Part shown: in pieces, positions 17,130 to 26,759 of the stretch
How positions within the stretch are numbered: position 1 is the first letter of the stretch
How the letters are laid out: each line of letters starts with the position of its first letter
Source of the DNA: Pseudomonas pisciculturae
GTDB taxonomy: Bacteria; Pseudomonadota; Gammaproteobacteria; Pseudomonadales; Pseudomonadaceae
Assembly: GCF_015461805.1 (NCBI RefSeq)
Contig: NZ_JACVZE010000003.1
Coordinates: 586,897 to 650,896, forward strand
Length of the DNA stretch: 64,000 bases
Direction: 5' to 3'
Program-made: the position numbers and the translations under genes
Notes under the pieces: generated by a model
The model's input: the letters and a program-made list of their open reading frames with translations, nothing else
Database searches by the model: none
What the model was told of the DNA's origin: nothing

Positions 17130-17687
17130 TCATGGAATGCCCTTGATCAATTGCATCCAGTAATCGTAAGTCTCTCTAAGTCGACCGGCGGCCTTCGAGC
17201 CATCGGCAATGCCGCTGGCAAAGGCCTGCGCAACCCGCACGGGATTGGTGGGCAGGTTGCCCGCGCTGGACACCACGGGCTGACCGTAATCGGCTTGCCG
17301 CTTGCTGCCGTTCAACGTGTGCCAACCCAGTGATGGGTTATTTCTAACCGCCACTTCGCCGTAGTACATGCCCGTCGCGACAGCCAAGGACGCTACCTCT
17401 TCGAACCCCGTTTCAACGGCAGGTGAGCTCTGCGCGCGTTCACAAATCTGCGCGGCAAACCACTCGCCCAAGGGCTCCAGGGATTCTGGAGAAAAATCCG
17501 CGCTCCACCGCTCATACCCCGAGGTTTTCCAAACCACCTGAATCAACTCGTCGAGGCAGTAGGGTTTATTGAGCATAAATGCATCAAAAAAAACCTTGAG
17601 TTCATTGGGCGTCGCAGAGGCAAATGCTGAAGTAACTGGCGAATAGGCCGTAGGATCCAATTGCCCATCTGTCAGGTGATTGTTCAT
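17130..17687 (-). CDS. Hypothetical protein in the immunity-type cluster
   Basis: 185 aa from ATG 17687 (MNNHLTDG), chosen over an earlier in-frame start at 17753 because GGGAGTG lies upstream and because the start region matches that of the next gene upstream at both DNA and protein level (MNHHLTV). Acidic and soluble. The stretch YYGEVAVRNNPSLGWH followed by DYGQPVV resembles small bacterial proteins found beside toxin genes, but I cannot name a family. The shared start suggests local duplication or recombination between the two genes. Confidence 0.6.
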   Translation of the reverse strand: MNNHLTDGQLDPTAYSPVTSAFASATPNELKVFFDAFMLNKPYCLDELIQVVWKTSGYERWSADFSPESLEPLGEWFAAQICERAQSSPAVETGFEEVASLAVATGMYYGEVAVRNNPSLGWHTLNGSKRQADYGQPVVSSAGNLPTNPVRVAQAFASGIADGSKAAGRLRETYDYWMQLIKGIP

Positions 17688-17756
17688 CGGTGCTAGCACT
17701 CCCTGCGCCCGGCCACGAAAAATAAACTTTCGAACGGGACTAACGCTTATCACGGC

Positions 17757-18581
17757 TTAGTACCCCCCGGCACTGGCATCCGCCACCGACAACCAATAAG
17801 CCACAACCGCATCGAAGCTACAGTCGTCAGCCCGCGCCTGCAACGCAACAAGCGCCTGCCGTGCATCGGTGATCGACCAACCGGTAGAGTTCAAGGTCAG
17901 CCACGCACAATCAAGGCGACCGGCGCGCAGGTAGTCGTCGAACAGCGGCTTCTTCTCACGATCTGAATCAAACCACGCGGGCAACTGCCCACTGGCAGGC
18001 ATGAACATCTGCTGGTCGAGAATTTCGAAGGAGCAGCTGGTTTCCCACCATGCCCGGCCAATATCGAGCGGGCTGGGAAAGTCTCCGGTGTAGGGTGCAG
18101 CGCCGTCGGCAATGCTCTCCAGCGGAGTCTTGTCGCGGAACAGTTCAACGTTGGCCAAGCCCTGCGGGTCGTCGCCAGTTTTCAACGACTGCGCCTCCAG
18201 CGCCTCCAGGCAATCAAGCCCCACCGCTTGGGCAAATTGCTCAAGCTCTGGGGTGACGCCGTCTTCAACACTGATAGACATCATGGCCAGCACGGCCATC
18301 AATTGTGCAGGGGTGCGGGCTATTTCATGCACCCTATGACTAGCACCGATATACATACGAACAAAGCACGGCTCGCGGTCCACGAACCAGTGCCTCCAGT
18401 AGCCTATGCAGGTAGGACCCGCCCCATCACTGCACACCGCAACCAATGCAGGCGGGAAGCCATACCACTGAGCCGGTGACGCCAGGGTAATGACCGGCAG
18501 GCAGATGCGCCCTTCGGCACAGGCTGCGAGGGCATGACCCAGGCCTAAGGCGTCAAACGCCACTGTCAGGTGATGGTTCAT
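17757..18581 (-). CDS. Hypothetical protein in the immunity-type cluster
   Basis: 274 aa from ATG 18581 with AAGGAG 11 nt upstream; a GTG at 18593 overlaps that ribosome site and is less likely. Soluble, Trp-rich (WYGF, WRHWF, AWWETS), two-part layout with a likely domain boundary near residue 150. No family recognised. Its stop is 69 bp from the next gene and its own start is 15 bp from the stop of the PoNi-like gene, so it is the second gene of the run. Confidence 0.6.
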   Translation of the reverse strand: MNHHLTVAFDALGLGHALAACAEGRICLPVITLASPAQWYGFPPALVAVCSDGAGPTCIGYWRHWFVDREPCFVRMYIGASHRVHEIARTPAQLMAVLAMMSISVEDGVTPELEQFAQAVGLDCLEALEAQSLKTGDDPQGLANVELFRDKTPLESIADGAAPYTGDFPSPLDIGRAWWETSCSFEILDQQMFMPASGQLPAWFDSDREKKPLFDDYLRAGRLDCAWLTLNSTGWSITDARQALVALQARADDCSFDAVVAYWLSVADASAGGY

Positions 18582-18596
18582 CGGCGCCGACACTCC

Positions 18597-19454
18597 TTAA
18601 CGATTCCTTCCAATCAGCCGCGCCCACCAACCCGACTCTGCGTCAGTAATGGCCGGCGCTGGAATCTCGTTATTGACGTGCAACAGATCGCCTGGGTAAT
18701 GCTCGTGCCCGATGCAGCGTTGATCATCCAGCCCGAAGGCTTTCACAGCCGCCACGGCTTCAAAGCACCAGCGTCCAAAGTAACTGCCCATCTCAAGGGG
18801 ATGCTTGAGGGGGTCACCGTAGACGTACCACCAGGGTTGCTGCTTACCCGGCCGGTTCAACTCTACATACCAATGCTCCAGGAACGCCTGCAACAGCGCA
18901 GCCTGTTGATCGGGTGGCGCATCAATTGCCTTGAGCAGTCGCGCATATGGTTTGCCGTGAAGTAGTGTGCTCCCGATGAGCCGTTCAGGTTCCTGGGACG
19001 CAATGACACGGTCCAGGAGAACATCCTGGCCACCCTCGCCGATCAAGGCAACCAAGCGCAGCCACTGCGCCCGGGGGACAGAAAGAGCAAGCGCCAGACC
19101 CACCAGCCAGAAGCACCAGATGTAATAATTTAAATCCGTCAGTTCGAAACGCCAGTCTCGACAGGTCTGAAGATTGTTCTCGGCGCAAAACTCATCAGCG
19201 ACGGCGTTGGACATCTCCCATGCATCCAGGATGCCGGGAAAATAAGCAGCCAGCTCAGAAACACTGTCACCCCGCGAGTAGGTTCTAACCGCTGCACGCA
19301 AGTTGTCTTTTGCAAAGTCGAATGCAAACTGCGCCCTGTACGCAGGGTTCGCCGAAGGCTCCTCCAGAACTTTGCTGGCTCGCGCTATCCACTCCCGATC
19401 CTTGGCCTTGCGGTCGCTCCAGTACTGTTGATCTCCCAACGTTGCGCGAATCAT
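18597..19454 (-). CDS. PoNi-like (DUF1910/DUF1911) immunity protein
   Basis: 285 aa from ATG 19454; the open frame begins at 19559 but the extra 35 codons do not look like the family. The N-terminal part (about 1-110) matches the DUF1910 style (YWSDRKAKDREWI), and the C-terminal part has the DUF1911 signature GSYFGRWCFEAVAAVKAFGLDD followed by YPGDLL, here shortened to key pieces (YFGRWCFE, YPGDL). Family knowledge: PoNi proteins neutralise PoNe DNase toxins delivered by type VI or other polymorphic-toxin systems. No PoNe toxin or VgrG gene is present here, so it is an orphan immunity gene, first in a five-gene same-strand run. Confidence 0.72.
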   Translation of the reverse strand: MIRATLGDQQYWSDRKAKDREWIARASKVLEEPSANPAYRAQFAFDFAKDNLRAAVRTYSRGDSVSELAAYFPGILDAWEMSNAVADEFCAENNLQTCRDWRFELTDLNYYIWCFWLVGLALALSVPRAQWLRLVALIGEGGQDVLLDRVIASQEPERLIGSTLLHGKPYARLLKAIDAPPDQQAALLQAFLEHWYVELNRPGKQQPWWYVYGDPLKHPLEMGSYFGRWCFEAVAAVKAFGLDDQRCIGHEHYPGDLLHVNNEIPAPAITDAESGWWARLIGRNR

Positions 19455-19572
19455 GGACGAACCCCATTGAGATTGCGTGAAGGTAATATTTTCGAACTCT
19501 CCACCGCTTTGGCTGCGGGGGTCTATTCCATCTGTGCCTGCTTGGAGGGCAAGCGGCACGTCACGCGACCAT

Positions 19573-20010
19573 TAAAATAAACAGGCAGTAAAGTGCACAG
19601 AAGATACCGAGTCCGTGGCGATAACAGAGACATGTTCGATCCGTCGAAAATCAAGGGGCGGCAAACTAACATCGAACTTCCAATAACCCTACACGCTGGA
19701 TTAGTTGGACTTCCGTACTAGCTACTCATGCAAGCCACTGATAAATAAAAACAATAAATTATCAAATAGATAACACACCTGTATCTGGAATCATTATTCC
19801 GACAAGCGGCAGCACTATTGATAGCGATTCGTCGGATAACTTGAAAGTTGCCACTAGTTGGCCATCAAGTTATTGCCGAGATAAGTTAGTACCGAAAAAT
19901 GCAGAAAAGTTCGCGGGGGTTTTGTGAATTGGATCCCATTATTGGGATTGCAGAGAGCAGGGCTCCTCACATCAAACGCCAGAGCAAGCCACTATTTTTC
20001 CTGATACATG
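19573..20010. other. Intergenic stretch, AT-rich, no gene seen
   Basis: About 440 bp upstream of the immunity cluster. It is visibly richer in A+T than its surroundings, has stop codons in all frames and shows no convincing toxin remnant on the minus strand, where a partner toxin would be expected. It probably holds the cluster's promoter, but no clear -35/-10 pair could be chosen. Confidence 0.5.
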
Positions 20011-20018
20011 GAGATCAA

Positions 20019-20114
20019 AAATGTGGGAGGGGGCTTGCTCCCGATTGCAGTGGGTCAGCCAACATATTTGTTAGCTGATACACCGCTATCGGGAGCAAGC
20101 CCCCTCCCACATTT
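20019..20114. repeat. REP doublet (REPIN), 27-bp perfect arms
   Basis: Arms 20019-20045 and 20088-20114 are exact reverse complements and identical in sequence to the arms at 229-323; the centres differ. It lies 28 bp downstream of the pgaD stop. Confidence 0.9.
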
Positions 20115-20142
20115 AGGTTGCAGTGTGCCTGCAGCTCGGTGT

Positions 20143-20631
20143 TCAGCTGGCGTCTTTGTTTTGATCCTGGCCAGGCACCAACGTCAGCCCCGGCTTTTCC
20201 ACATCGCGGGAAACATGGGATTTCACATCCGCCACACCGCCCTCTTCATCGTTGTGGATCACCAACACCCCAGGCCGGCGCAGTTGCTCAAGATCGCCTT
20301 CGCCCAAGCTGAAACTCTCGCTCAGGGTCTTATCGCTCAAGGCATTGGCTTGCGCACGGCGCTGGGCAAACTTGCGGCCTTTGCGTTGCTGGTAACGCGC
20401 CCACGTGACCAGGATCACCGCGTTGAACAACGCAATCCACAGGTAGACCTGCAAGGTATTGAGCGCCGCAAAAATCGGCGCCTCGATACGTGGGCCGCCG
20501 TGGGTGTCCAACATCGAGTTGATCCCGCGTGCCAGCAGCCAGATTAATCCGGCCCACGCCATCAGGGTCAACAGCACATCAATGATCCACATAATGGACC
20601 GTTGGCGAGTTCTGACCAGTTTCATGGTCAC
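20143..20631 (-). CDS. pgaD: PgaD, c-di-GMP-responsive subunit of the PNAG synthase
   Basis: 162 aa with two membrane segments (about residues 14-34 and 58-78) and a cytoplasmic C-terminal tail that is longer than in E. coli PgaD. In the known system PgaC and PgaD bind cyclic di-GMP together and PgaD is required for polymerisation of poly-beta-1,6-N-acetylglucosamine at the inner membrane. Its start overlaps the pgaC stop by 4 bp (ATGA). Last gene of pgaABCD. Confidence 0.9.
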   Translation of the reverse strand: MTMKLVRTRQRSIMWIIDVLLTLMAWAGLIWLLARGINSMLDTHGGPRIEAPIFAALNTLQVYLWIALFNAVILVTWARYQQRKGRKFAQRRAQANALSDKTLSESFSLGEGDLEQLRRPGVLVIHNDEEGGVADVKSHVSRDVEKPGLTLVPGQDQNKDAS

Positions 20632-21968
20632 GCCTCCTCTTCAGCAGGTTTGATACCGCGATCCGGGCTGACCCAGCGCGCGCGCTTCTGATGCTGGTTG
20701 AACAGCACCTTGGGGAAACTGACCAGGGTGGTAAACAGGCTGACCAGCCAGAACACCATCGGGTACCACACGGTCCAGAACAGGGTTTTCCACAGGTCTT
20801 TCTCGTAGCGCCGGTCGATCAGGATGCTCACCGCGAACTGCACCAGACACACCATCGCCAGCACCAGGCCGGTAAACGCTGGCGGTACCAGGGAGTCCAC
20901 GGCAATGGCCGGCGGCAGTACCATGAACTTGCCCAACACGTAGAAGATCACCGACAGCAAGAAGGTAAACGCCCAACCGGTCGAGAGGCAGTACTCGAAC
21001 AACAGCGGCCACAGGTAGCGATGGCGCCATTGCCAGATGCCACGGATGTTCTTGAACAGCACTTCGGCGCCGCCCTGGGCCCAGCGCAGGCGTTGCTTCC
21101 ACAGCCCGCCGACGGTTTCCGGCATGAGGATCCAGCACAGGGCACGAGGCTCGTAGAAGATGCTCCAGTGATCAAGCTGCAGCTTCCAACTGACATCGAT
21201 GTCCTCGGTGATCATGTCGGTGCTCCAGTAGTCGATGCGGTCCAGCGCCTTTTTACGGAACGCCACCACCACACCCGACACCGTGAAGATCCGGCCGAAC
21301 ACCCGTTGCGTGCGCTTGATCAAACCGATGATCGAAGAGAACTCGCCCACCTGCACCCGACCGATCAAGGTCGAGCGGGTACGAATGCGTGGGTTGCCGG
21401 TGACCGCACCCAGGCGCGGGTTATCGAGCATCGGCGCAACCATATAGGCCGCCGCGTTTTTATCCAGCAACGCATCGCCGTCTATGCACACCAGGTATTC
21501 ACTGCGTGCCGCCACGGCCCCCATGCGCAAGGCCACGGCCTTGCCCTGGTTTTGTGCCAGGTGCAGCACCCGCAGGCGTGGGTGTTCAAGTGCCAGGGCA
21601 TCGAGTACGGCGGCGGTGTTGTCCTTGGAGCCGTCGTTGACCGCGATCACTTCAATATTGGGATAAAGCTGATCCAGCGCCGCATGAATAGTGTCGGCAG
21701 CGTTATCACCCTCGTTGTAGCAAGGGATGATGATCGAGATCAGCGGGTTGCCGGCCAGGGTTGGGGCCGGGGTGTCTTCTTTCCAGGGCCAGTGGCGCTC
21801 CCAGTGCAGCCAGAAGTACAAACCGCCTGAGATCCACAACGCCGACATGAACAGCGGGTAGAAAAACACGAAGTCCATCAGGAACTGCCCGGTGACCAGG
21901 AAGATCAGGCCCAGGGGCACGCCCAATACCAATGCCAGCACGAATAAAGCCAGGATTCTATCGAACAT
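20628..21968 (-). CDS. pgaC: PgaC, poly-beta-1,6-GlcNAc synthase (GT2)
   Basis: 446 aa from ATG 21968, two bases after the pgaB stop; the longer open frame lies inside pgaB. Family 2 glycosyltransferase: NDGSKDNT and DGDA for UDP-sugar binding, catalytic base in TEDIDVSWK, and the QRLRWAQGG acceptor motif. Membrane segments near the N-terminus (two) and C-terminus (three). It polymerises UDP-GlcNAc across the inner membrane, and activity depends on cyclic di-GMP via PgaD; several GGDEF proteins are encoded elsewhere in the window. Confidence 0.95.
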   Translation of the reverse strand: MFDRILALFVLALVLGVPLGLIFLVTGQFLMDFVFFYPLFMSALWISGGLYFWLHWERHWPWKEDTPAPTLAGNPLISIIIPCYNEGDNAADTIHAALDQLYPNIEVIAVNDGSKDNTAAVLDALALEHPRLRVLHLAQNQGKAVALRMGAVAARSEYLVCIDGDALLDKNAAAYMVAPMLDNPRLGAVTGNPRIRTRSTLIGRVQVGEFSSIIGLIKRTQRVFGRIFTVSGVVVAFRKKALDRIDYWSTDMITEDIDVSWKLQLDHWSIFYEPRALCWILMPETVGGLWKQRLRWAQGGAEVLFKNIRGIWQWRHRYLWPLLFEYCLSTGWAFTFLLSVIFYVLGKFMVLPPAIAVDSLVPPAFTGLVLAMVCLVQFAVSILIDRRYEKDLWKTLFWTVWYPMVFWLVSLFTTLVSFPKVLFNQHQKRARWVSPDRGIKPAEEEA

Positions 21969-21970
21969 GG

Positions 21971-23968
21971 TCAAGGGTTCCATTGGTTGGAAAGGGCCGG
22001 ACGCACTGTCTTCAAGTCCGGGGAGTTTTCCAGGAAGTTGTCCGGGTAGTAACCAAAACTCGTGACACCCTGGCGTTTGAGTACACCCATCCATTCAGCC
22101 ATCTGCGCACCGCTGATATCCGGGGCAGCCTTGGTGCGCCAATCTTTGGCTTGCAGTTCGAATACGGTTCGCTCCATCGCACCGGGACGAGCCTTGACCG
22201 TGGCGACCAGTTTCTCCAGCCACACATTGGAGGTCTTGTACTCCTGCCCTTCCATCAGCGGCATGGCCATGGGCGCGGTCCAGTCGTAGGTCTGGAGGAA
22301 ATCATCAAGGTTTTGCGCGAACCAGGCTTCACTCTCCGGGTTGAGCATCGGCTCGGCGAAGATGTTGCGCGCGGTCAGAATCGCCGGCCCACGGATAGCG
22401 CGAACCTTGGTGGTCAGCTCCTTGGTGAAGTCGATCAGGTAGCGGCTCTTGAAGCGCGTCCAGCGCTGCATCACGGCCGGGTCGGCGCGCAGGGCGGCGA
22501 TGGTGTCCGGCAGGCCGGCGGCGGCGTAGGCCTTGAGCGCGGCGGGGCTGGCGTCTTCGAAGTCTGACAGCACCGCGTCGTCGTGGAACAAGATGCCATC
22601 TACCGCGGCATTGCGTGCCAGGTCTTCATAGATCTCACCAATGATCTTGCGCACTTGCGGGTCGAACGGTGACAGGCGTTTGTATTGATCGGGGTCGACG
22701 CCGACCTTGCCGCTCTCCGGGTCCCAACGCGTCACGCGCGGCAGCTTGGAATCGAGGGCGAAACTCATCACCGGCATCCACGCATACACACTGGCGTGGG
22801 CGCGGGTGTGCAACTGCCAGGAGACGCGGTTGAACAGGTCGGCACGCACCGGCAGGTGACGGTTGGGGAAGTACAGCGAATGCACCAGGCCATCGCCCAC
22901 GGGGTCGGCAAAGGCTTGCAGGAAGACAGTGCTGGCGCCCATGTCCACCACGCGCTGTACCAGTTGGTCGAGGTTGCGCGCCTGTTGGGCAGGGTCCGGG
23001 TCGTAGACGTTGTCCAGGTCCACATGCAGCACGCGCAGTGGGATAGGGGTTTGCACCGCCACCATGCTGTTGGCGAAGTGCTCGCCGTCCGGGTCAGAGG
23101 CCACCAGGAAACGCGGGCTGTTTTTCAGGTCGCCCAGGCTGTCGAGGCCGTCTTCCAGGGTCAGCGCCATCTCATAACCGTGCTCACCCACTACCGCCAG
23201 CGATGTGCCGTCGGCGGCACCGTAAGGCCACACCCACACACGCGGCGCCTTGCCGGTGACGGCGCGGATTTTGTTGGTGATCGACTCCACGTCGGTACGC
23301 ATACGCGCCTGGAACTGCGCTTCGGTTTCGTAGCGCTTGGTCGCCGGGTCATAGCGGCGGGTAGCCGCTGCAGGCTCCAGGTTGCCCTGCGGGTTGGCCA
23401 GGATGCCCTTGTGGTTGGCATCGGTGTGTGCGGCGATTTCCACCAGGCCCGACTGCGACACTTCGCGAATCTGCTGCCACGTCAGGAACTCGCCCCGTGG
23501 GCGCGGCAAGCCGGCGAAATCCACGGGCTTATTGAGCGGCGTATCAATCCAACTGCCCACCGGCGCCAGCACGGCTGGCCAGCGATAGGCACGCAGAATC
23601 GGCATCACACGGGTATAGAAGCTGGAGTAACCGTCATCGAAGCTGAGCATGATGGCTTTGGGCGGCAACGGCGGGCCACCTCGGCGCGCCGCGAGAATCT
23701 GGTCGACGCTGACCGCTTGGTAGCCGTTTTCACGCAGCCAGGCCAACTGTTCGATCAGGCGCTCGGTGCGCACCGCCACCACCGCTTGGTCGGGGTCGCG
23801 GTCCTCGACGTCGTGGTAGGCAATGCCCAGGAAGTGATTTTTCGGCCACGGCGCTTCGGCGGCGGCTTTGGGCCGCTCGGCGGGTGGGGTGAACGGCGCG
23901 GGTTGCTGGGCACAGGCACTGGCCAGCATAACGCCCAGAATCAACAGGCAACGGCTGAGGACGGTCAT
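21971..23968 (-). CDS. pgaB: PgaB, PNAG de-N-acetylase lipoprotein
   Basis: 665 aa. Lipoprotein signal with lipobox ASAC (Cys near 19). The N-terminal polysaccharide deacetylase (CE4) domain (about 45-290) has AYHDV and the metal-binding [10 protein letters not shown]; the C-terminal glycoside-hydrolase-like domain (about 310-650) has [13 protein letters not shown]. It partially deacetylates PNAG in the periplasm so that it can be exported through PgaA. It lies between pgaA (12-bp gap) and pgaC (2-bp gap). Full length for the family. Confidence 0.95.
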   Translation of the reverse strand: MTVLSRCLLILGVMLASACAQQPAPFTPPAERPKAAAEAPWPKNHFLGIAYHDVEDRDPDQAVVAVRTERLIEQLAWLRENGYQAVSVDQILAARRGGPPLPPKAIMLSFDDGYSSFYTRVMPILRAYRWPAVLAPVGSWIDTPLNKPVDFAGLPRPRGEFLTWQQIREVSQSGLVEIAAHTDANHKGILANPQGNLEPAAATRRYDPATKRYETEAQFQARMRTDVESITNKIRAVTGKAPRVWVWPYGAADGTSLAVVGEHGYEMALTLEDGLDSLGDLKNSPRFLVASDPDGEHFANSMVAVQTPIPLRVLHVDLDNVYDPDPAQQARNLDQLVQRVVDMGASTVFLQAFADPVGDGLVHSLYFPNRHLPVRADLFNRVSWQLHTRAHASVYAWMPVMSFALDSKLPRVTRWDPESGKVGVDPDQYKRLSPFDPQVRKIIGEIYEDLARNAAVDGILFHDDAVLSDFEDASPAALKAYAAAGLPDTIAALRADPAVMQRWTRFKSRYLIDFTKELTTKVRAIRGPAILTARNIFAEPMLNPESEAWFAQNLDDFLQTYDWTAPMAMPLMEGQEYKTSNVWLEKLVATVKARPGAMERTVFELQAKDWRTKAAPDISGAQMAEWMGVLKRQGVTSFGYYPDNFLENSPDLKTVRPALSNQWNP

Positions 23969-23980
23969 GGTCAGGCTCTT

Positions 23981-26461
23981 CTAGAAACGGTAAGTGAGGT
24001 CGACGAGCAGACGCAGATCGCGTTCACGATCGCCGTCATAAGGTCGGCTGATCAAGCTCAGGTTGGCGCCGGCTTCCAGTACGTCGTTCCAGCGATAACG
24101 TTGGCCGTAGCCCACTAGACCGATGCCACCGGTTGAATAATCCTGCTGGCTGTAGGTACCCGCACCGACCTGGAACTGCTGACTCCACTGGGTCTCGTAG
24201 CGGTGATAGAGCACATGATTGATGTTGAGGACCGGCAGCACGGTGAAGTCCGACTTCGGGTTGAAGTACACCGTGTCTTCTTTGCTGTTGCGGCTGGCGG
24301 CCACTTCCAGGCCCAGGTCCACTTGCACCCGCGGCGAGCTGTAAAGGCCCTCGCGGCCACTGAGCAAGGCTTCGAAGCGGTCGTTGCCGTCGCTGAAATG
24401 GGACGGGCTGAGAGTGAGCTTCCACTCGCGGCTTTCATTGGCGCGCCAGCGGATAAAGCCGCTGCCGCCGTTGGCGGTGATGTCCGCGTTCAACGCCCGC
24501 AGGGGTGTCGTGGACAACAGGTAGCCGAGGCTGCCGCCGTATTGCCAGTTGTCGTTGATGTCACGGGCAATCGACACGGCAGCGCCTTGCTTGGTGCCAT
24601 TGCCATAGGAATGGTTGGAGACTTCGGCTTCGACGGTCATGTCGCGGGTACGCCGCTCTACGCCAATCACCTGCCAGCGATGGTGGCCGGTGCCTTCTTC
24701 GAAGTCAGCGGTGGCATAACCGGCACCGGCGAACAGGCGCCAGTCTTCGTCGATAGGCGGTGTGTAGAGACGGCTTTCAATGCCCCAGTCACGGCTGCCG
24801 GCCACTGCGCCAGCCTCGTTGTTATTGCCGCCACCAAAGCTTTTGCCGGTGTAGGCCTCGACCCGCAGTTCGGCCATGTCGTGCACATCGCGCAGGCGGC
24901 TGAGGCGCTGCACCTGACGGTTGTCCGGGTTGCGGGCGAGCACGTCATCGGTGAGCACGTCGAGTTGGCGCCACTCTTGAAGGTCCATGGCGGTGTACGC
25001 CTGGCTGACTTCCAGGCCGATATCACGCGGGGCCTGGGCTTCGGTTTCCTTGAGAATGCCTTCGGCGCGACGCGGTAAATCACGGGCGCGGTACATGTCT
25101 GCCTGGGCCAGGCGCAGGCCAACGTTACCCGGCGCTTTGGCGACCAACGCCTCCAGGCCGGCTTCACTGCCCGGCAGGTCGCCACCGTAGACGCCGGCCT
25201 GGGCCGACAGTTGCTGCGCGTCCATCCAGGCATCGTTGGGGTTGCCAACGGGCAGGCCCTTGAGTTCAACCCGAGGCTTCTGGCTGTTGGCGAGACCGTT
25301 GGCGACTTCGCGGGCGTCTTCGCCCTTGTCGCTTTCTTGCAGGGCGTAGTACAACGCGGTGCTGTCTTCGACCCGATCATCTGGCTCGGCGTCCGAGGCA
25401 CTCAGCGCCTGGCGATACAGCGGCTCGGCCTTTTCTGGCTGGCGCTGGTCGAGGTAGGACGCAGCCACCCAACGCACCGCGTAGGTGGGCAATTGCACGC
25501 CCTCGCCCTTGAGCGTTTCGTACTCGCGAATCACTTGCGCGGTGCGCGCCCGAGCCTTGAGGGCACCCAGGCGGTCGATGCGCCAGCGCACCACGTCGTC
25601 ATGGGCAGTGGCGTCTGGGGTCCAGCGGGTGAGCAATTTGTCGTAGTCGGCCAGGGCGCGGTCGGCAATCACGTAGCGCTCTTGCTCGGTGCGGGTGGCG
25701 AACTCGGCCATGCGCACGCGCTCGGCGGCAAGGTCGCCTTCAAGGCGGCGCTGGGTAACCGGGTCCAACAGGCCGGGGCGCTTGGCTGCAAGGCGCAACG
25801 CAGGCTCCGGCATGCGTGCCTTTTGCAGGGCAACGATGTACTCGCGGGCAACTTCCGGTTTGTCGCCGGCGCGAATAAAGGCTTGGTCGAATTCAAACAA
25901 AGCGTCGTAGTTCAAACCGGCGCGCGTCAGCGCATAGCCCAGCGCCATCCGCCGGTTGGGGTCTTCGGGCTTGGCAGCCACCAGTGCGCGGGTGCGTTGC
26001 ACGGCTTCGCTGGCTTTGCCACCGTCGGCCTGGGTGAGCGCCAGGCCCAGTTGCAGGTCGACATTGTTCGGCTCACGCAGCAGCGCCTTGCGATAGACCG
26101 CCTCAGCCTGCGCCCACTGCTTCTGGTTGCGATAGGTGCGCGCGACGGTGGCCAGCGCCTGGGCGGTCAAATTGCGATTCTGGCCCTGGGCCTCGTACAC
26201 CTTCAGCACTTCGGCATCCTGCCCCGCCCAGCCGGCGATCACCAGGTGGTCGCTGATCTGGCCAGGCGTCTGGCGCTCGGCTGGTAATTGGCGCAGTTGC
26301 GTCAGCGCGGGGGTGAAGTTGCCATTGCGCGCCTGAATAATCAGGGCGTCATAGGCCGGGTCGGCCATGGCAAAAGCGGGTATCAGCAGTTGGCTGCATA
26401 AGGCTGCACCGATGAGCAGTCGCAACCGGCCTGATGCACTGATTGGTAGGTTTCGCAGCAT
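23981..26461 (-). CDS. pgaA: PgaA, outer-membrane PNAG export porin
   Basis: 826 aa from ATG 26461 (MLRNLPISASG) with AAGGAAG 8 nt upstream; the open frame extends 20 codons more. A signal peptide ends near AFAMADP. A TPR superhelix (about residues 30-510) with repeated A-x-A-E-x-x-Y patterns is followed by a 16-stranded-type beta barrel (about 530-826) ending in the outer-membrane C-terminal signature LTYRF. TPRs capture partly deacetylated PNAG and the barrel exports it. First gene of the operon; the palindrome at 26596-26619 is a candidate operator. Confidence 0.93.
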   Translation of the reverse strand: MLRNLPISASGRLRLLIGAALCSQLLIPAFAMADPAYDALIIQARNGNFTPALTQLRQLPAERQTPGQISDHLVIAGWAGQDAEVLKVYEAQGQNRNLTAQALATVARTYRNQKQWAQAEAVYRKALLREPNNVDLQLGLALTQADGGKASEAVQRTRALVAAKPEDPNRRMALGYALTRAGLNYDALFEFDQAFIRAGDKPEVAREYIVALQKARMPEPALRLAAKRPGLLDPVTQRRLEGDLAAERVRMAEFATRTEQERYVIADRALADYDKLLTRWTPDATAHDDVVRWRIDRLGALKARARTAQVIREYETLKGEGVQLPTYAVRWVAASYLDQRQPEKAEPLYRQALSASDAEPDDRVEDSTALYYALQESDKGEDAREVANGLANSQKPRVELKGLPVGNPNDAWMDAQQLSAQAGVYGGDLPGSEAGLEALVAKAPGNVGLRLAQADMYRARDLPRRAEGILKETEAQAPRDIGLEVSQAYTAMDLQEWRQLDVLTDDVLARNPDNRQVQRLSRLRDVHDMAELRVEAYTGKSFGGGNNNEAGAVAGSRDWGIESRLYTPPIDEDWRLFAGAGYATADFEEGTGHHRWQVIGVERRTRDMTVEAEVSNHSYGNGTKQGAAVSIARDINDNWQYGGSLGYLLSTTPLRALNADITANGGSGFIRWRANESREWKLTLSPSHFSDGNDRFEALLSGREGLYSSPRVQVDLGLEVAASRNSKEDTVYFNPKSDFTVLPVLNINHVLYHRYETQWSQQFQVGAGTYSQQDYSTGGIGLVGYGQRYRWNDVLEAGANLSLISRPYDGDRERDLRLLVDLTYRF

Positions 26462-26595
26462 ATCGTGAGCTTCCTTACACACGGAAAGCTGTAACGATAG
26501 GTGGTCCTGAGCAATTTGCATCAGGGTGTCGGCGTCTAGTGACCCGACCTAGCTTTCCTGTAGGAACTATCACCGAGCTGTGTATCAAAAAGGAG

Positions 26596-26619
26596 AATTC
26601 AGAACAATTGTTCAGAATT
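26596..26619. promoter_or_regulatory. 24-bp near-perfect palindrome upstream of pgaA
   Basis: The site is symmetric about GAACAATTGTTC, with only one mismatched pair over 24 bp (AATTCAGAAC / GTTCAGAATT). It lies about 135 bp upstream of the pgaA start. It fits a dimeric regulator site; the regulator is not apparent from the neighbourhood. Confidence 0.5.
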
Positions 26620-26639
26620 GAGCGCAAATCTGAAAAACG

Positions 26640-26732
26640 AATGGGGGAGCGGACTTGCCTGCGATAACCGGGTAACAGTCGACGTGAGTGTCGACTGTTT
26701 GACCCTTATCGCGGCAACCCCGCTCCCCCATT
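26640..26732. repeat. REP-like nested inverted repeat
   Basis: Outer arms (AATGGGGGAGCGG with CCGCTCCCCCATT, 26640-26652 and 26720-26732) enclose a second perfect 10-bp stem (AACAGTCGAC with GTCGACTGTT, 26674-26683 and 26690-26699, 6-nt loop). It is the third REP subtype in this window and sits after the YdgA-like gene stop, facing the pga promoter region. Confidence 0.75.
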
Positions 26733-26759
26733 ATTTATTTCTGGGCGGTGGCAGATTTT

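Noticed and set aside
19454..19559. N-terminal extension of the PoNi-like protein or the tail of a lost toxin
   Set aside because: The 35 extra residues resemble no immunity family; a faint GIDPRS stretch is reminiscent of Rhs-type proteins but far too short to support a toxin remnant.
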